Below, in pieces: positions 1 through 7,514 of a stretch of DNA of 16,555 bases. The stretch is from the NCBI GenBank assembly GCA_003218785.1, contig QHOM01000075.1:1-16555 (forward strand), read 5' to 3'. Positions within the stretch are counted from its first letter, which is position 1, and every line of letters begins with the position of its first letter. This DNA is from Verrucomicrobiota bacterium (lineage in GTDB: Bacteria > Verrucomicrobiota > Verrucomicrobiia > Chthoniobacterales > UBA10450). The position numbers were made by a program, and so were the translations under genes. Below the pieces are notes generated by a model, which saw only the letters and a program-made list of their open reading frames with translations, did not search any database and was not told the DNA's origin.

Positions 1-1
1 C

Positions 2-1237
2 ATGACACGCCCGCCTGATGTCAAGGAGATCGAGAAGGAAATCGAAGAGATTCGTCTTGAAAAGGAGGCGGCGATCAAAGCGCAGGATTTCGAGAAAGCT
101 GCCGCGCTTCGCGACAAGGAGAAGCAAACCAAAGAGAAGCTCGATGCAATTCTGAACAAATGGCGAGAGGAACGTGAGGAGAAAGAAGTGGTCGTAACGG
201 CAGACGATATGATGCACATCATTTCCAAAGTCACCGGGGTTCCTCTGCAACGCATCGAACAGGAGGAGACGCAAAAGCTGCTTATGATGGAAGCCGACTT
301 GAAGGAGCGGGTCGTCGGACAGGACGAAGCGGTCACCGCCATCAGCAAAGCGTTGCGCCGCTCGCGCGCCGATTTGAAAGATCCGAAGCGACCGATTGGT
401 TCGTTTGTTTTTCTTGGTCCGACCGGTGTCGGCAAAACCTATCTCGCGCGCACACTGGCCGAGTTCATGTTCGGCGATGCTGACGCATTAATTCAGATCG
501 ACATGTCGGAGTACATGGAAAAGTTCACCGCCTCGCGTCTGATCGGTTCGCCGCCAGGTTACGTCGGATACGAAGAGGGCGGACAACTCTCTGAAGCAGT
601 GCGCCGCCGGCCATATTCGGTTGTGCTTTTCGACGAAATAGAAAAGGCGCATCCGGACGTGATGCACCTGCTCTTGCAAATTCTCGAGGACGGAAAAATC
701 ACCGACTCGTTAGGTCGCAAGATCGATTTCCGGAATACAATCATCATCATGACCTCGAACGTCGGCGCCGAGCTGCTAAAGAAGCAAACAGTGATGGGCT
801 TTGGCGCGCCGCGGGAAGGACACGATTACGCTTCGATGCGCGATAAAATTCTCGATGAAACCAAGCGCGTCTTTAAACCCGAGTTTCTCAACCGGCTCGA
901 CGAGATCATTGTCTTCCATTCACTGGAAAAATCGCACCTGATGCGCATTGTCGATCTTGAAGTGGCGAAGGTAAAGGCGCGGATCAAGGCGAAAGAGATC
1001 GAGATCATGCTGGATACGACCGCGCACGAGTTCGTGATCGAGAAAGGGTACGACCCCAATTACGGTGCGCGACCGATGCGGCGCGCGGTGGAACGCCACC
1101 TCGAAGACCCGCTTGCGGAAGAATTACTCAGAGGCAATGTCAAGGCTGGTGACCGCGTCGAGGTTACTGCCGCTGATGGGAAATTGACGTTCCACGTCGC
1201 TGAGCCGCAGAGCAGCGCCGCGGCAAGCGCGAGCTAG
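2..1237 (+). CDS. clpC: ATP-dependent Clp protease ATP-binding subunit ClpC, C-terminal half (5' end outside window)
   Basis: This is the C-terminal half of a ClpC-type Hsp100 unfoldase, which feeds substrates into the ClpP peptidase. The ATG at base 2 is almost certainly internal: the frame enters in the linker after the first AAA+ domain, so the gene starts upstream of the window. Visible in order are a charged coiled-coil/UVR-like segment (residues about 10-60 of this piece), the second AAA+ domain with Walker A GPTGVGKT (139-146), Walker B VVLFDE (207-212), sensor-1 TSN (251-253), the arginine finger in FLNRLDE (R298) and sensor-2 GARPMRR (355-361). An MGF tripeptide at 265-267 lies where the ClpP-docking [LIV]GF loop is expected. 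The tail ends in a short Ser/Ala-rich extension. A convergent xerC-like gene begins 35 bases after the stop. The family call is very secure; clpC rather than clpB rests on the UVR segment and the ClpP loop. Confidence 0.96.
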   Translation: MTRPPDVKEIEKEIEEIRLEKEAAIKAQDFEKAAALRDKEKQTKEKLDAILNKWREEREEKEVVVTADDMMHIISKVTGVPLQRIEQEETQKLLMMEADLKERVVGQDEAVTAISKALRRSRADLKDPKRPIGSFVFLGPTGVGKTYLARTLAEFMFGDADALIQIDMSEYMEKFTASRLIGSPPGYVGYEEGGQLSEAVRRRPYSVVLFDEIEKAHPDVMHLLLQILEDGKITDSLGRKIDFRNTIIIMTSNVGAELLKKQTVMGFGAPREGHDYASMRDKILDETKRVFKPEFLNRLDEIIVFHSLEKSHLMRIVDLEVAKVKARIKAKEIEIMLDTTAHEFVIEKGYDPNYGARPMRRAVERHLEDPLAEELLRGNVKAGDRVEVTAADGKLTFHVAEPQSSAAASAS

Positions 1238-1272
1238 CGTTTTGCGGCACACGGCGATCGCGTCCCTTCCAA

Positions 1273-1956
1273 TCACGCTCGCGGGTGCGCCTCTGCGTAG
1301 GCTTTTTTCAGCCGTTCGACGGTTACATGCGTATAGATTTGCGTCGTGGAGAGGCTGGCGTGCCCAAGTAACGCTTGTACACTGCGGAGATCTGCGCCGC
1401 GATCGAGCATGTGCGTCGCGAAGCTGTGGCGCAGTTTATGCGGACTGATCGAAATTGGAATCGACGTGTGCCGCAAATAGCGTTTAAGAATAAGCCAGAT
1501 GGAGCGCGTGGACATACGCCTGCGCCCCTTGTTTATGAAGAGCGGTCCCGAATGCACGTTGGCCGCTGCGCGATAACGCGAGATCGCCTCCAGGGCGGGC
1601 AAACCCACAGGACAAATTCGTTCCTTTCGGCCTTTACCGAATACGCGCACCGATTCGGTGTAAAGATCGACATCGGCAACATCAAGGGCGGCCAGCTCGC
1701 TTAACCGCAAGCCGCTGCTGTAGAAGAGTTCCATGATCGCTACATCGCGTAGCGGCATCCAACCAGGTGCGGCGCGATTTTTTGCCACGCGGGCTGGCGC
1801 CGCGAGAAGCTCTTCAATCTGTTGGCGCGTGAGTACGAGGGGAAGTTTCTTATCGATCTTCGGCAATTGCACTTCGCGCAGGGGATTGCGTCGCAAACCT
1901 TTTCGCGCCGCGAGAAACTGATAGAACGTGCGCAGCGCGGAGAATTGCAATCGCAC
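1273..1956 (-). CDS. catalytic-domain fragment of XerC/D-type tyrosine recombinase
   Basis: This 227-residue open frame, with a GTG at 1956 as its only usable start, keeps the whole phage-integrase catalytic domain. Visible catalytic residues are R84 in SSGLRLSEL, K108 in FGKGRKER, H173 and R176 in HKLRHSFATHML, H199 in LLGHASLSTTQ and the nucleophile Y208 in IYTHV. All six residues of the R-K-H-R-H-Y set are present. It could make a stable catalytic fragment, but without the core-binding N-terminal domain it could not form the usual C-shaped clamp on dif. It is listed separately because automated gene callers will report it as an intact gene; see the pseudogene entry for the missing N-terminal part. 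Confidence 0.7.
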   Translation of the reverse strand: MRLQFSALRTFYQFLAARKGLRRNPLREVQLPKIDKKLPLVLTRQQIEELLAAPARVAKNRAAPGWMPLRDVAIMELFYSSGLRLSELAALDVADVDLYTESVRVFGKGRKERICPVGLPALEAISRYRAAANVHSGPLFINKGRRRMSTRSIWLILKRYLRHTSIPISISPHKLRHSFATHMLDRGADLRSVQALLGHASLSTTQIYTHVTVERLKKAYAEAHPRA

Positions 1957-2119
1957 GTAGGAATTTCCACGGTGTTTTGCTCTCCGCTCGGAAAGCAGTC
2001 AACGCCTGGCGATATGCTTTGAGAGTACGCGGCGAAGCATTTCGCTCGATCGCGAGATAGCGAAGGAATTCCTCGACACGAGGATCCTTTTTATTCAAGC
2101 GAGGTGCAGCCTTTGTCAT
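1273..2119 (-). pseudogene. xerC: xerC-like tyrosine recombinase gene, broken by an internal deletion and frame change
   Basis: Two minus-strand frames together make one Xer recombinase. The N-terminal SAM-like core-binding domain is read from ATG 2119 (DPRVEEFLRYLAIERNASP..., then AFRAESKTPWK). The rest is read in another frame from about base 1970 (SALRTFYQFL onward) to the stop at 1273. Compared from memory with E. coli XerC, the stretch between the tryptophan and SALR should be about 30 residues, but only 25 bases lie between the two codons. About 62 bases are therefore missing, and the loss is not a multiple of three. XerC/XerD resolve chromosome dimers at dif and are normally conserved. 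Either this is a decayed paralogue or integrase relative, or the sequence has a local assembly error. A real deletion is the simpler reading, because the missing piece is too long for a base-calling error. Confidence 0.78.
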
Positions 2120-2137
2120 GTTTATAAAATGTAGTTG

Positions 2138-2190
2138 GTTAAAAGGATTGCATCGTTACAACGGATTCACGCTTTAACGATTTAACGCTT
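2138..2190. repeat. AT-rich dispersed repeat, TTAACGATTTAACG family (copy 1)
   Basis: The gap between the xerC remnant and the lipoprotein gene contains GGTTAAAAG, then TTGCATCGTTACAACGG, then CTTTAACGATTTAACG. The same modules in the same order and orientation occur at 8612-8682. The run is partly self-complementary (GTTAAA against TTTAAC). This is a repeat family seen within the window; any function is unknown. Confidence 0.5.
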
Positions 2191-2199
2191 CAATGTGTG

Positions 2200-2709
2200 T
2201 TATTCAGGCTTTTCGACCACGTAACGCAGTTGCTCCGCTGTGGCGCTGCCGCGGAATTGGCTTTTGAAAATTGGCGGCGGGTTCATCGAGATCAACTCGT
2301 AACCCTTTAAAACAAACTCGGGATAAATTGTGTTACTTGCCGGCTCATAAACCTTGTCGCCGCTAAAGTAGCCGTAGAGTTTGTATTCGTAGTTATTGTC
2401 GCTTCCGATGTCGACGCGTTCTCGGTCCGGCGCGAGTTTCTGTTTCTCGTTCAGCATCACCAATTGCGCCGTGCTCCAAGGCTGGCCCGGACTACGGACG
2501 TAACCCCAGAATTTGAAATCAGGTTTGTAATAACGCCGACCGATGTAATAATCGCCCGGCGGTTCGGTCGCGATGCGCTGGGTCATCTCGATTCTTGCCT
2601 GTTGGATTCCTTGCGGCAAGGTTTCACAACTGCCGAGAAGCAGCGCGCCAAGCAAAAGATTGGTCGCAGAGAGAAAGTGAAGGGGTCGCCTCATTGCTTG
2701 GGTCGACAT
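2200..2709 (-). CDS. predicted lipoprotein of unknown function
   Basis: This 169-residue protein has a lipoprotein signal: a basic start (MRRP, residues 6-9), a hydrophobic stretch with LLLGALLLGS, and a lipobox LLGSC with the lipidated cysteine at C28. It would be anchored to a membrane, facing the periplasm. The mature part is rich in Tyr, Pro and charged residues (DYYIGRRYYKPDFKFWGYVRSPGQPW; DNNYEYKLYGYFSGDKVYEPASN), which suggests a small beta-rich domain. I do not recognise a named family. Start choice: ATG 2709 gives five extra residues; the in-frame ATG at 2694 gives a tidier signal peptide and is equally possible. It is transcribed divergently from the mla operon, 169 bases away. Lipoprotein status is well supported; the function is not known. 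Confidence 0.82.
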   Translation of the reverse strand: MSTQAMRRPLHFLSATNLLLGALLLGSCETLPQGIQQARIEMTQRIATEPPGDYYIGRRYYKPDFKFWGYVRSPGQPWSTAQLVMLNEKQKLAPDRERVDIGSDNNYEYKLYGYFSGDKVYEPASNTIYPEFVLKGYELISMNPPPIFKSQFRGSATAEQLRYVVEKPE

Positions 2710-2878
2710 CTTTTATCGCAGCTTTGCGCCGCGCGCAAACCGTCGAATCGCGAAACGCTTAAAGCATTGCATCGCTAGATCGGCTGGCTAGATTCGCGGC
2801 TAATATGATCGAGCCGGAAGTTTATGCGTCGCGCATCCGAGTATTCACCAGTCACTGATCATCCGTTCATCAGTGCCA

Positions 2879-3676
2879 ATGACCGTTCGATTTTTTAATG
2901 TGCTGGGCGCGCCGCTGCTCGCGTTTTTTCAATATTTGGGCGAGGTCGTTTTGCTCGCGGCCGACACGTTTCGTTCTATTTTCACGCACAAGCTCCGGTG
3001 GAAGCTGTTTCTCAATCAAATCGTCGAGATTGGATTGCTTTCGCAGCTCGTTGTCGTAATCACCGGTGCATTCACTGGTGCGGTCTTCTCGGCGCAAACA
3101 TTTTTCCAATTCAACAAGCTGGGGATGGGCTCCGCCGTAGGTGCGGTAGTTTCAGTAGCGCTTTGCCGCGAGCTCGCCCCGGTCCTGACCGCTCTGATGG
3201 TGGCCGGGCGCGTCGGCGCGGCGATGTCGGCCGAGATCGGCACGATGAAAGTGACCGAGCAAATCGATGCGTTGCGCGCGCTGGCGGTTTACCCGGTTGA
3301 TTATTTGGTCGTGCCGCGCACCCTTGCCATGATGGTGTCGATGCCCCTGCTGGTGGCAGAGTGCATCGCCGTCGGCATCGCCGCCGGCTATTTGGTTGCG
3401 ATTTTCATGCTCGACATTAACGGCACTTACTACATGGCGAACATGGTGCGCTGGACGCGCAATCGCGACATCATCATGGGTTTGTCAAAAGCGTTCTGTT
3501 TCGGAATCCTCATCGTGTTCATCAGTTGCCACAAAGGATTGACCGCTCACGAAGGTGCGGTCGGCGTCGGTCGCGCAACGACTGAGGCGGTGGTGAACGC
3601 GTCGCTCGCGGTTCTGATTTGCAATTTTTTCCTCACCATGTTGTTCAACATCATTTACCCGGCAGGATATCAATAA
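2879..3676 (+). CDS. mlaE: MlaE family lipid-transport ABC permease
   Basis: This is the inner-membrane permease of an Mla-type phospholipid transport system, which moves lipids between the inner and outer membranes. It has about 265 residues, the usual length, with hydrophobic helices spread through the protein. The family signature is clear: ELAPVLTALMVAGRVGA (from residue 98) followed by EIGTMKVTEQIDALRAL (from residue 119). A GTG at 2873 lies two codons upstream in the same frame; I prefer the ATG at 2879 because neither has a good ribosome site and ATG is the commoner start. It is followed by mlaF and mlaD, so the permease, ATPase and MCE subunits form one operon. No promoter with sound -35/-10 spacing was found in the 169-base gap upstream. 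Confidence 0.95.
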   Translation: MTVRFFNVLGAPLLAFFQYLGEVVLLAADTFRSIFTHKLRWKLFLNQIVEIGLLSQLVVVITGAFTGAVFSAQTFFQFNKLGMGSAVGAVVSVALCRELAPVLTALMVAGRVGAAMSAEIGTMKVTEQIDALRALAVYPVDYLVVPRTLAMMVSMPLLVAECIAVGIAAGYLVAIFMLDINGTYYMANMVRWTRNRDIIMGLSKAFCFGILIVFISCHKGLTAHEGAVGVGRATTEAVVNASLAVLICNFFLTMLFNIIYPAGYQ

Positions 3677-3685
3677 TGCGCGGCA

Positions 3686-3716
3686 GTTGAGAGTTGAGAG
3701 GTGAGAGGTGAGAGTT
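3686..3716 (+). repeat. GA-rich GTTGAGAG repeat at the mlaE-mlaF junction
   Basis: A run of GTTGAGAG and GGTGAGAG units lies 9 bases after the mlaE stop. A close relative in the same orientation lies at 4541-4571, at the next junction of the operon. It is not palindromic. The GGTGAG units resemble ribosome-binding sites but lie about 80 bases before the preferred mlaF start. Confidence 0.65.
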
Positions 3717-3796
3717 TGTGCGTTGCGATGATCGAAATGCCGCTATCTCCTACTTTTGCTATCAAGCCTCAACCGTCAGCAATCAACTCTTCGTCA

Positions 3797-4552
3797 ATGA
3801 TCGCGGTACGGGCGTTGGCGAAGAAAATTGGGGAGCAGGAAATTTTGCGTGGCGTCGATCTTGAGGTTCGGACCGGCGAGACCCTTGCAATCATCGGCCG
3901 CAGTGGCGGTGGCAAAAGCGTTTTGCTTAAACACCTCGTGGGCTTGATGGAGCCCGACGCAGGGGAAATTTGGATCGAAGGTCAAAACATCATTGGTCTG
4001 AACGAGCGCCAGCTCGGGACGATCCGTAAGAAGGTCGGCATTCTTTTTCAAGGCGGCGCACTCTTTGATTCGATGACAGTAGAAGAAAATATCGCATTTC
4101 CATTGCGCGAGGCTGGTGAGCGCGATCCGAATGTCTTGCGCGCGAAGGTAAATGAGATGCTTGACGTGATGGAGATGGAAGGCGAGCAAGCGAAGATGCC
4201 CGTGAGCTTAAGTGGCGGGATGAAGAAACGCGTCGGCCTCGCGCGCTCCATCATTCGGCGGCCTTCCTGCGTGTTGTACGACGAACCGACATCTGGACTT
4301 GATCCCGTGGTCGCGGACAGCATTAATCGGTTGATTCGCCGGCTACAGCAGCGTTTTGGAATAACCAGCATTGTCGTGACTCACGATATGAAGAGCGCGT
4401 TTGACGTAGCCGACCGAATCGCATACTTGCACGAGGGCAGAATTTATTTTCATGGAACTTCGGTCGAGCTCCAGCAATCGAGCGATCCGCTCATTCAAGA
4501 TTTCCTGCTCGGACGCTCCGATGGTCAGCGTGGGCACCGAGTTGAGAGTTAA
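3797..4552 (+). CDS. mlaF: MlaF family ABC transporter ATP-binding protein
   Basis: This is the cytoplasmic ATPase that powers the MlaE permease. From the start chosen here it has 251 residues with Walker A GRSGGGKS (34-41), Q-loop glutamine in ILFQGG (85), the ABC signature LSGGM (138-142), Walker B VLYDE (159-163) followed by PTSGLDP, and the switch histidine in VVTHD (196). The SGGMKKRVGLAR form of the signature is typical of the Mla/Ttg2A group. In-frame starts exist at 3701 (GTG), 3728 and 3737; I chose 3797 because MIAVRALAKKIG begins exactly where ABC homology begins and the upstream residues look like translated spacer. No good ribosome site distinguishes them. The last codons and the stop (VES, then TAA at 4550) fall within the second GA-rich repeat. 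Confidence 0.94.
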   Translation: MIAVRALAKKIGEQEILRGVDLEVRTGETLAIIGRSGGGKSVLLKHLVGLMEPDAGEIWIEGQNIIGLNERQLGTIRKKVGILFQGGALFDSMTVEENIAFPLREAGERDPNVLRAKVNEMLDVMEMEGEQAKMPVSLSGGMKKRVGLARSIIRRPSCVLYDEPTSGLDPVVADSINRLIRRLQQRFGITSIVVTHDMKSAFDVADRIAYLHEGRIYFHGTSVELQQSSDPLIQDFLLGRSDGQRGHRVES

Positions 4553-4571
4553 GGGTTGAGAGGTGAGAGTT
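4541..4571 (+). repeat. GA-rich GTTGAGAG repeat at the mlaF-mlaD junction
   Basis: This is the second copy of the repeat at 3686-3716. It reads GTTGAGAGTT, then AAGGGTTGAGAGGTGAGAG. It overlaps the last three codons and stop of mlaF and ends about 9 bases before the mlaD start, so its purine-rich end (GGTGAGAG, then GGAG at 4572) may act as the mlaD ribosome-binding region. Confidence 0.65.
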
Positions 4572-4579
4572 GGAGACTG

Positions 4580-5470
4580 ATGAATCGACACGAGCGAGGT
4601 TTAGAATTTAAAGTAGGCGTTTTCGTTTTTGTGGGATTGGCGATGTTAGGTGCGCTGGTCGTGCAATTCGGCAGGCTAGGGGAGGGTTTCAAAACTTATT
4701 ACACCCTCACCGTTCGCTTCAACGATGCGAGCGGACTCTTGAAAGGCACGGATGTCTTGCTCGCCGGCGCGAGAATTGGAAAGGTCGCGGACGCTCCACG
4801 GCTGGTTCGGGAAGGCACTGGCGTGGCTGTGCCGCTGAAAATTTATGATTACATTAAGATCCCTGAAGGCACCAAATTCACAGTCGGAAGTTCTGGTTTG
4901 CTTGGCGATCGGTTCGTAAATGTAACGATGCCGTCGGGGCAGCCGAAGGCGTATCTGCCGCCGAACGCGTATGTCAGCGGTGCGCGCGAGACCGGCATCG
5001 ACGATCTAACGCGTGAAGGTGGCGCCCTTGTGAACGATCTCCGCGGGACGGTCCAAAAGATCGACACGACTGTGAACCGCTTGAATCAAGACACACTCTC
5101 CTCTGCGAACATGGAGAATCTGAAGTCGAGCATGGAGCATTTGAACCAGGCTAGCGGTGCGCTGGCGGAAACCTCTAAGAAATTGGATGGAGTGATCGAG
5201 AAAGCAGATTCAACCATGGGGTCGGCAAAGAAAGCGGCCGATGATTTGGACAACACGATCGCCGATACTCGAAAATTAGTTCGCACGGCAACTCAAGGAA
5301 AAGGCTTGCTGGCCGCGCTGTTGACGAATCAGGAGTTAGCGAACGATCTTCGCGCTTTAATTGGCAATTTGCGCGCGCACGGCGTCTTGTTTTACCGTGA
5401 TAGCGCTGCAAAAATCGAGACCAATCCGGCCGAGCCGGCGAAACCGACGCGCCAAACCAGAGGCCGCTAA
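4580..5470 (+). CDS. mlaD: MlaD/MCE family lipid-binding protein, membrane anchored
   Basis: This is the periplasmic substrate-binding subunit of the Mla transporter. From ATG 4580 it has 296 residues: a short cytoplasmic start, one transmembrane helix (about 10-29, FKVGVFVFVGLAMLGALVV), and an MCE domain (about 42-117) with typical DASGLLKGTDVLLAGARIGKV and SSGLLGDRFVNVT segments. A long helical, coiled-coil-like tail follows (about 130-270: GTVQKIDTTVNRLNQ, SMEHLNQASGALAETSKKLDGV, KKAADDLDNTIADTRKLV). Long tails of this kind are common in MCE proteins outside Proteobacteria. The frame is open back to 4556, but MNRHERGLEFKVGVFV is the normal MCE beginning and GGAG lies four bases before it. 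The operon appears to end here; no MlaB or MlaC gene follows within the window. Confidence 0.93.
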   Translation: MNRHERGLEFKVGVFVFVGLAMLGALVVQFGRLGEGFKTYYTLTVRFNDASGLLKGTDVLLAGARIGKVADAPRLVREGTGVAVPLKIYDYIKIPEGTKFTVGSSGLLGDRFVNVTMPSGQPKAYLPPNAYVSGARETGIDDLTREGGALVNDLRGTVQKIDTTVNRLNQDTLSSANMENLKSSMEHLNQASGALAETSKKLDGVIEKADSTMGSAKKAADDLDNTIADTRKLVRTATQGKGLLAALLTNQELANDLRALIGNLRAHGVLFYRDSAAKIETNPAEPAKPTRQTRGR

Positions 5471-5524
5471 GGTCGCGCGAAATGGATTGCGCTTTGCAGT
5501 CCGTTTCTAATTCAATCGGATCGT

Positions 5525-5839
5525 ATGATACGGCGATCATTTCTTAAGCAGCTTGCGGCTCTTCCGTTTCTCGCCACTGCGGCACCCGCCGCTAGCGCTT
5601 CAAATACGACGAAACTGAAAATTCTTATGGAAAGCGCGTGGGGATCCGATGACGCAACAAAGGCGGCGGAGGTTCTTAGCAAAATCGTCGCTAAGAAGAT
5701 ACCAATCTACGCGTGTGGCGCATGTTCTCGCGCCAGGGGTATAACTGAGACAGATTTGACTGAGTACGGCGCAAAGTTCGGCAACCCTAAGATTTTTGTC
5801 TCACTGATCGAGTGGGCGGACAGAATCGTCACCGAGTAG
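5525..5839 (+). CDS. Tat-exported DsrE-like protein, apparently with an internal deletion
   Basis: A 104-residue protein beginning with a twin-arginine signal (RRSFLK at residues 3-8, hydrophobic AALPFLATAA, likely cleavage after ASA near 25). The mature part starts like a DsrE/DsrF domain (LKILMESAWGSDDATKAA) and ends like one (KKIPIYACGACSRARGITETDL, then ISLIEWADRI-type end), with the paired cysteines C64 and C67. DsrE proteins handle sulfane sulfur, usually through conserved cysteines. The central part of the fold, normally about 35-45 residues of alpha/beta between these two blocks, is absent, although the frame is kept. About 80 mature residues are fewer than a DsrE domain needs, so it may be a non-functional deletion form. 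The family call is from motif recall; the deletion is an inference. Confidence 0.68.
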   Translation: MIRRSFLKQLAALPFLATAAPAASASNTTKLKILMESAWGSDDATKAAEVLSKIVAKKIPIYACGACSRARGITETDLTEYGAKFGNPKIFVSLIEWADRIVTE

Positions 5840-5852
5840 CCGTCCAATCTTC

Positions 5853-6119
5853 TCAGGTTCTCCCAAGCAAACGGCGCCGCACGTCTTCTTCGTTCAAGCC
5901 TTCAATACGGATCAGTTTGTCGCGCGATTTGTGACCACGAATTAGCACGATCGCGCGCTGCGCGATTTTCAATTCTTCGGCCAGAAAACTGCACAGCGCG
6001 GCGTTAGCCTTTCCCTCGGCTGCGAGAGTGCGCAGCTTGATCTTAATCGCCCCACCGTGCTCGCCCATGATCTTGTTTGCTCTTGCGTTTGGAACGATGT
6101 GAAAGCGAAAAGTCGGCAT
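5853..6119 (-). CDS. YggU/DUF167 family protein
   Basis: A small basic protein of 88 residues from ATG 6119. It carries the DUF167/YggU pattern: an opening beta strand ending in VVPNAR-like residues (FRFHIVPNARANKI), the central KIKLRTLAAEGKANAALCSFLAE block, and IRGHKSRDKLIRIEG near the end. The A(A/P)EGKAN segment is the hallmark. The frame remains open up to 6167, but MPTFRFHIVP is where family homology begins. The molecular role of this widespread family is unsettled. It lies convergent with the DsrE-like gene, 13 bases away, and divergent from the DUF2834 gene. Confidence 0.88.
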   Translation of the reverse strand: MPTFRFHIVPNARANKIMGEHGGAIKIKLRTLAAEGKANAALCSFLAEELKIAQRAIVLIRGHKSRDKLIRIEGLNEEDVRRRLLGRT

Positions 6120-6187
6120 TCGATTAACTGTAGCCCCGGAGGCTTTCAACGCACCACCGCTCGACAAACTTAATCGCGTAGGGAGAA

Positions 6188-6522
6188 ATGGAGGCCATGA
6201 AACGTCGACATCGTTATCTTGCTTTGGCTATCCTCGGTATTCTACTGCCTTATTGGCAATTCGTGCCCTGGCTATTCGAGCACGGTCTGGATCTCTCCTT
6301 ATTTTTCCGCGAGCTCTTTGCAAACCGCATTGGGGCCTTTTTCGCTATGGACGTTCTCGTTTCAGCCATCGTGCTCATCATCTTTGTCCAAGTCGAAGGC
6401 CGACGTCTCGGAATCCGCGGCCTTGGGTTCCCATGGTTGGCACGTTGCTAGTCGGCGTCTCTTTAGGACTTCCGCTGTTTCTGTGTTTGCGACAAATCCA
6501 GCTCAATCGAAGCAGCGCCTGA
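6188..6522 (+). pseudogene. DUF2834-type small membrane protein gene with a frameshift
   Basis: The first frame (ATG 6188, or ATG 6197) gives a small membrane protein with two hydrophobic helices: YLALAILGILLPYWQFVPWL, then ELFANRIGAFFAMDVLVSAIVLIIFVQVEGRRLG. This matches what I recall of DUF2834 proteins. It stops early at 6451 after GFPWLARC. The third helix, TLLVGVSLGLPLFLCLR, is present from about 6436 to 6522 in the other frame. Loss of one base near GGGTTCCC at 6425-6432 explains the shift. AGGGAG just before 6188 looks like a ribosome site. It is either a true pseudogene or a one-base sequencing error. It ends 12 bases from the convergent trpS. Confidence 0.75.
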
Positions 6523-6533
6523 CGGAGATTTGA

Positions 6534-7514
6534 TTAACGCAAACCGACTGCCGCGCGAACCCGCTGCATGACTCGATCAGCGACTTCGTTTGCGCGCTTG
6601 GCGCCATGCGCAAGCACGTTATCAATGTACGATTTATCAGCCAGGATTTCTTCGCGCCGTTTTCGCATCGGAGAAAAGTATTCCCAAAGCTTTTCAAAGA
6701 GCTGCTTCTTAAAATCGCCGTACCCGGTGCCGCCTTCTTGAAATTTTTCGCGCATCTGCACGATTTCATTGTTTGATCCAAACAGCGAATAGAGCTGAAA
6801 AATGGTCGATCTTGACAGGTCTTTCGGCGCTTCGACCGGTGTCGAATCAGTCACGATACTCATGACGCGTTTCCGCGTCTCTTTTTCGTCGCCAAAGATG
6901 TCGATATTATTGCCGTAGCTCTTGCTCATTTTCTGGCCATCAATTCCTGGCACGACTTCGGTCGCAGCCTGAATACGCGGCTCGGGCAGCTTGAAGACCT
7001 GGCCGAAAGCTTCGTTCATCTTTACCGCCAGATCGCGCGTGATTTCAATGTGTTGTTTTTGATCTTTTCCGACCGGCACGATGTCGCTGTCGTAAATCAA
7101 AATGTCCGCTGCCATGAGCACCGGATAATTAAACAACCCAACGGAGGGCGGCACCCCGCGGGCAAGCTTGTCCTTGTAAGAATGCGAACGCTCGAGCAAG
7201 CCCATTGGCGCAACTGTGGATAGAATCCACGCCAGCTCGGTTACCTGCGGAACATCCGACTGTCGAAACAGCGCGCCGCGTTCGGGATCAAGACCGCACG
7301 CCAGAAAATCGAGCGCGACACGGTGGATATTCTCACACAGCGTTGTCGGATCGCGTACACTGGTGAGCGCGTGATAATCAGCGATAAAATAAAATGCTTC
7401 TCCCTCGGATTGCAGCGCGATAGCCGGGCGCATCATCCCGAAATAATTGCCGATGTGCAGCACGCCGCTCGGTTGAATGCCAGATAAAATGCGTATGGGA
7501 TGTTTATCTGTCAT
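6534..7514 (-). CDS. trpS: tryptophanyl-tRNA synthetase
   Basis: This class Ic aminoacyl-tRNA synthetase charges tRNA-Trp in the cytoplasm. Its 326 residues fit the bacterial size. Key motifs are the nucleotide-binding HIGN (20-23) after ILSGIQPSG, the tryptophan-pocket region YPVLMAADILIYDSDIVPVGKDQKQHIE (130-157) and KMSKS (195-199). The protein looks intact to its C terminus. The ATG at 7514 and the second codon lie inside the left arm of an inverted repeat (7509-7602), and no other in-frame ATG precedes the ILSGIQPSG block, so the repeat supplies the start codon. No ribosome site is visible. Confidence 0.97.
   Translation of the reverse strand: MTDKHPIRILSGIQPSGVLHIGNYFGMMRPAIALQSEGEAFYFIADYHALTSVRDPTTLCENIHRVALDFLACGLDPERGALFRQSDVPQVTELAWILSTVAPMGLLERSHSYKDKLARGVPPSVGLFNYPVLMAADILIYDSDIVPVGKDQKQHIEITRDLAVKMNEAFGQVFKLPEPRIQAATEVVPGIDGQKMSKSYGNNIDIFGDEKETRKRVMSIVTDSTPVEAPKDLSRSTIFQLYSLFGSNNEIVQMREKFQEGGTGYGDFKKQLFEKLWEYFSPMRKRREEILADKSYIDNVLAHGAKRANEVADRVMQRVRAAVGLR

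Noticed and set aside
2..4. ATG at base 2 as the true start of the Clp protein
   Set aside because: The protein begins within the known linker of ClpC, without the N domain and first AAA+ domain; the gene is cut by the window edge.
2767..2806. Promoter upstream of mlaE with TTGCAT and TAATAT
   Set aside because: The two boxes are 28 bases apart, far from the usual 16-18, so they do not make a credible sigma-70 promoter.
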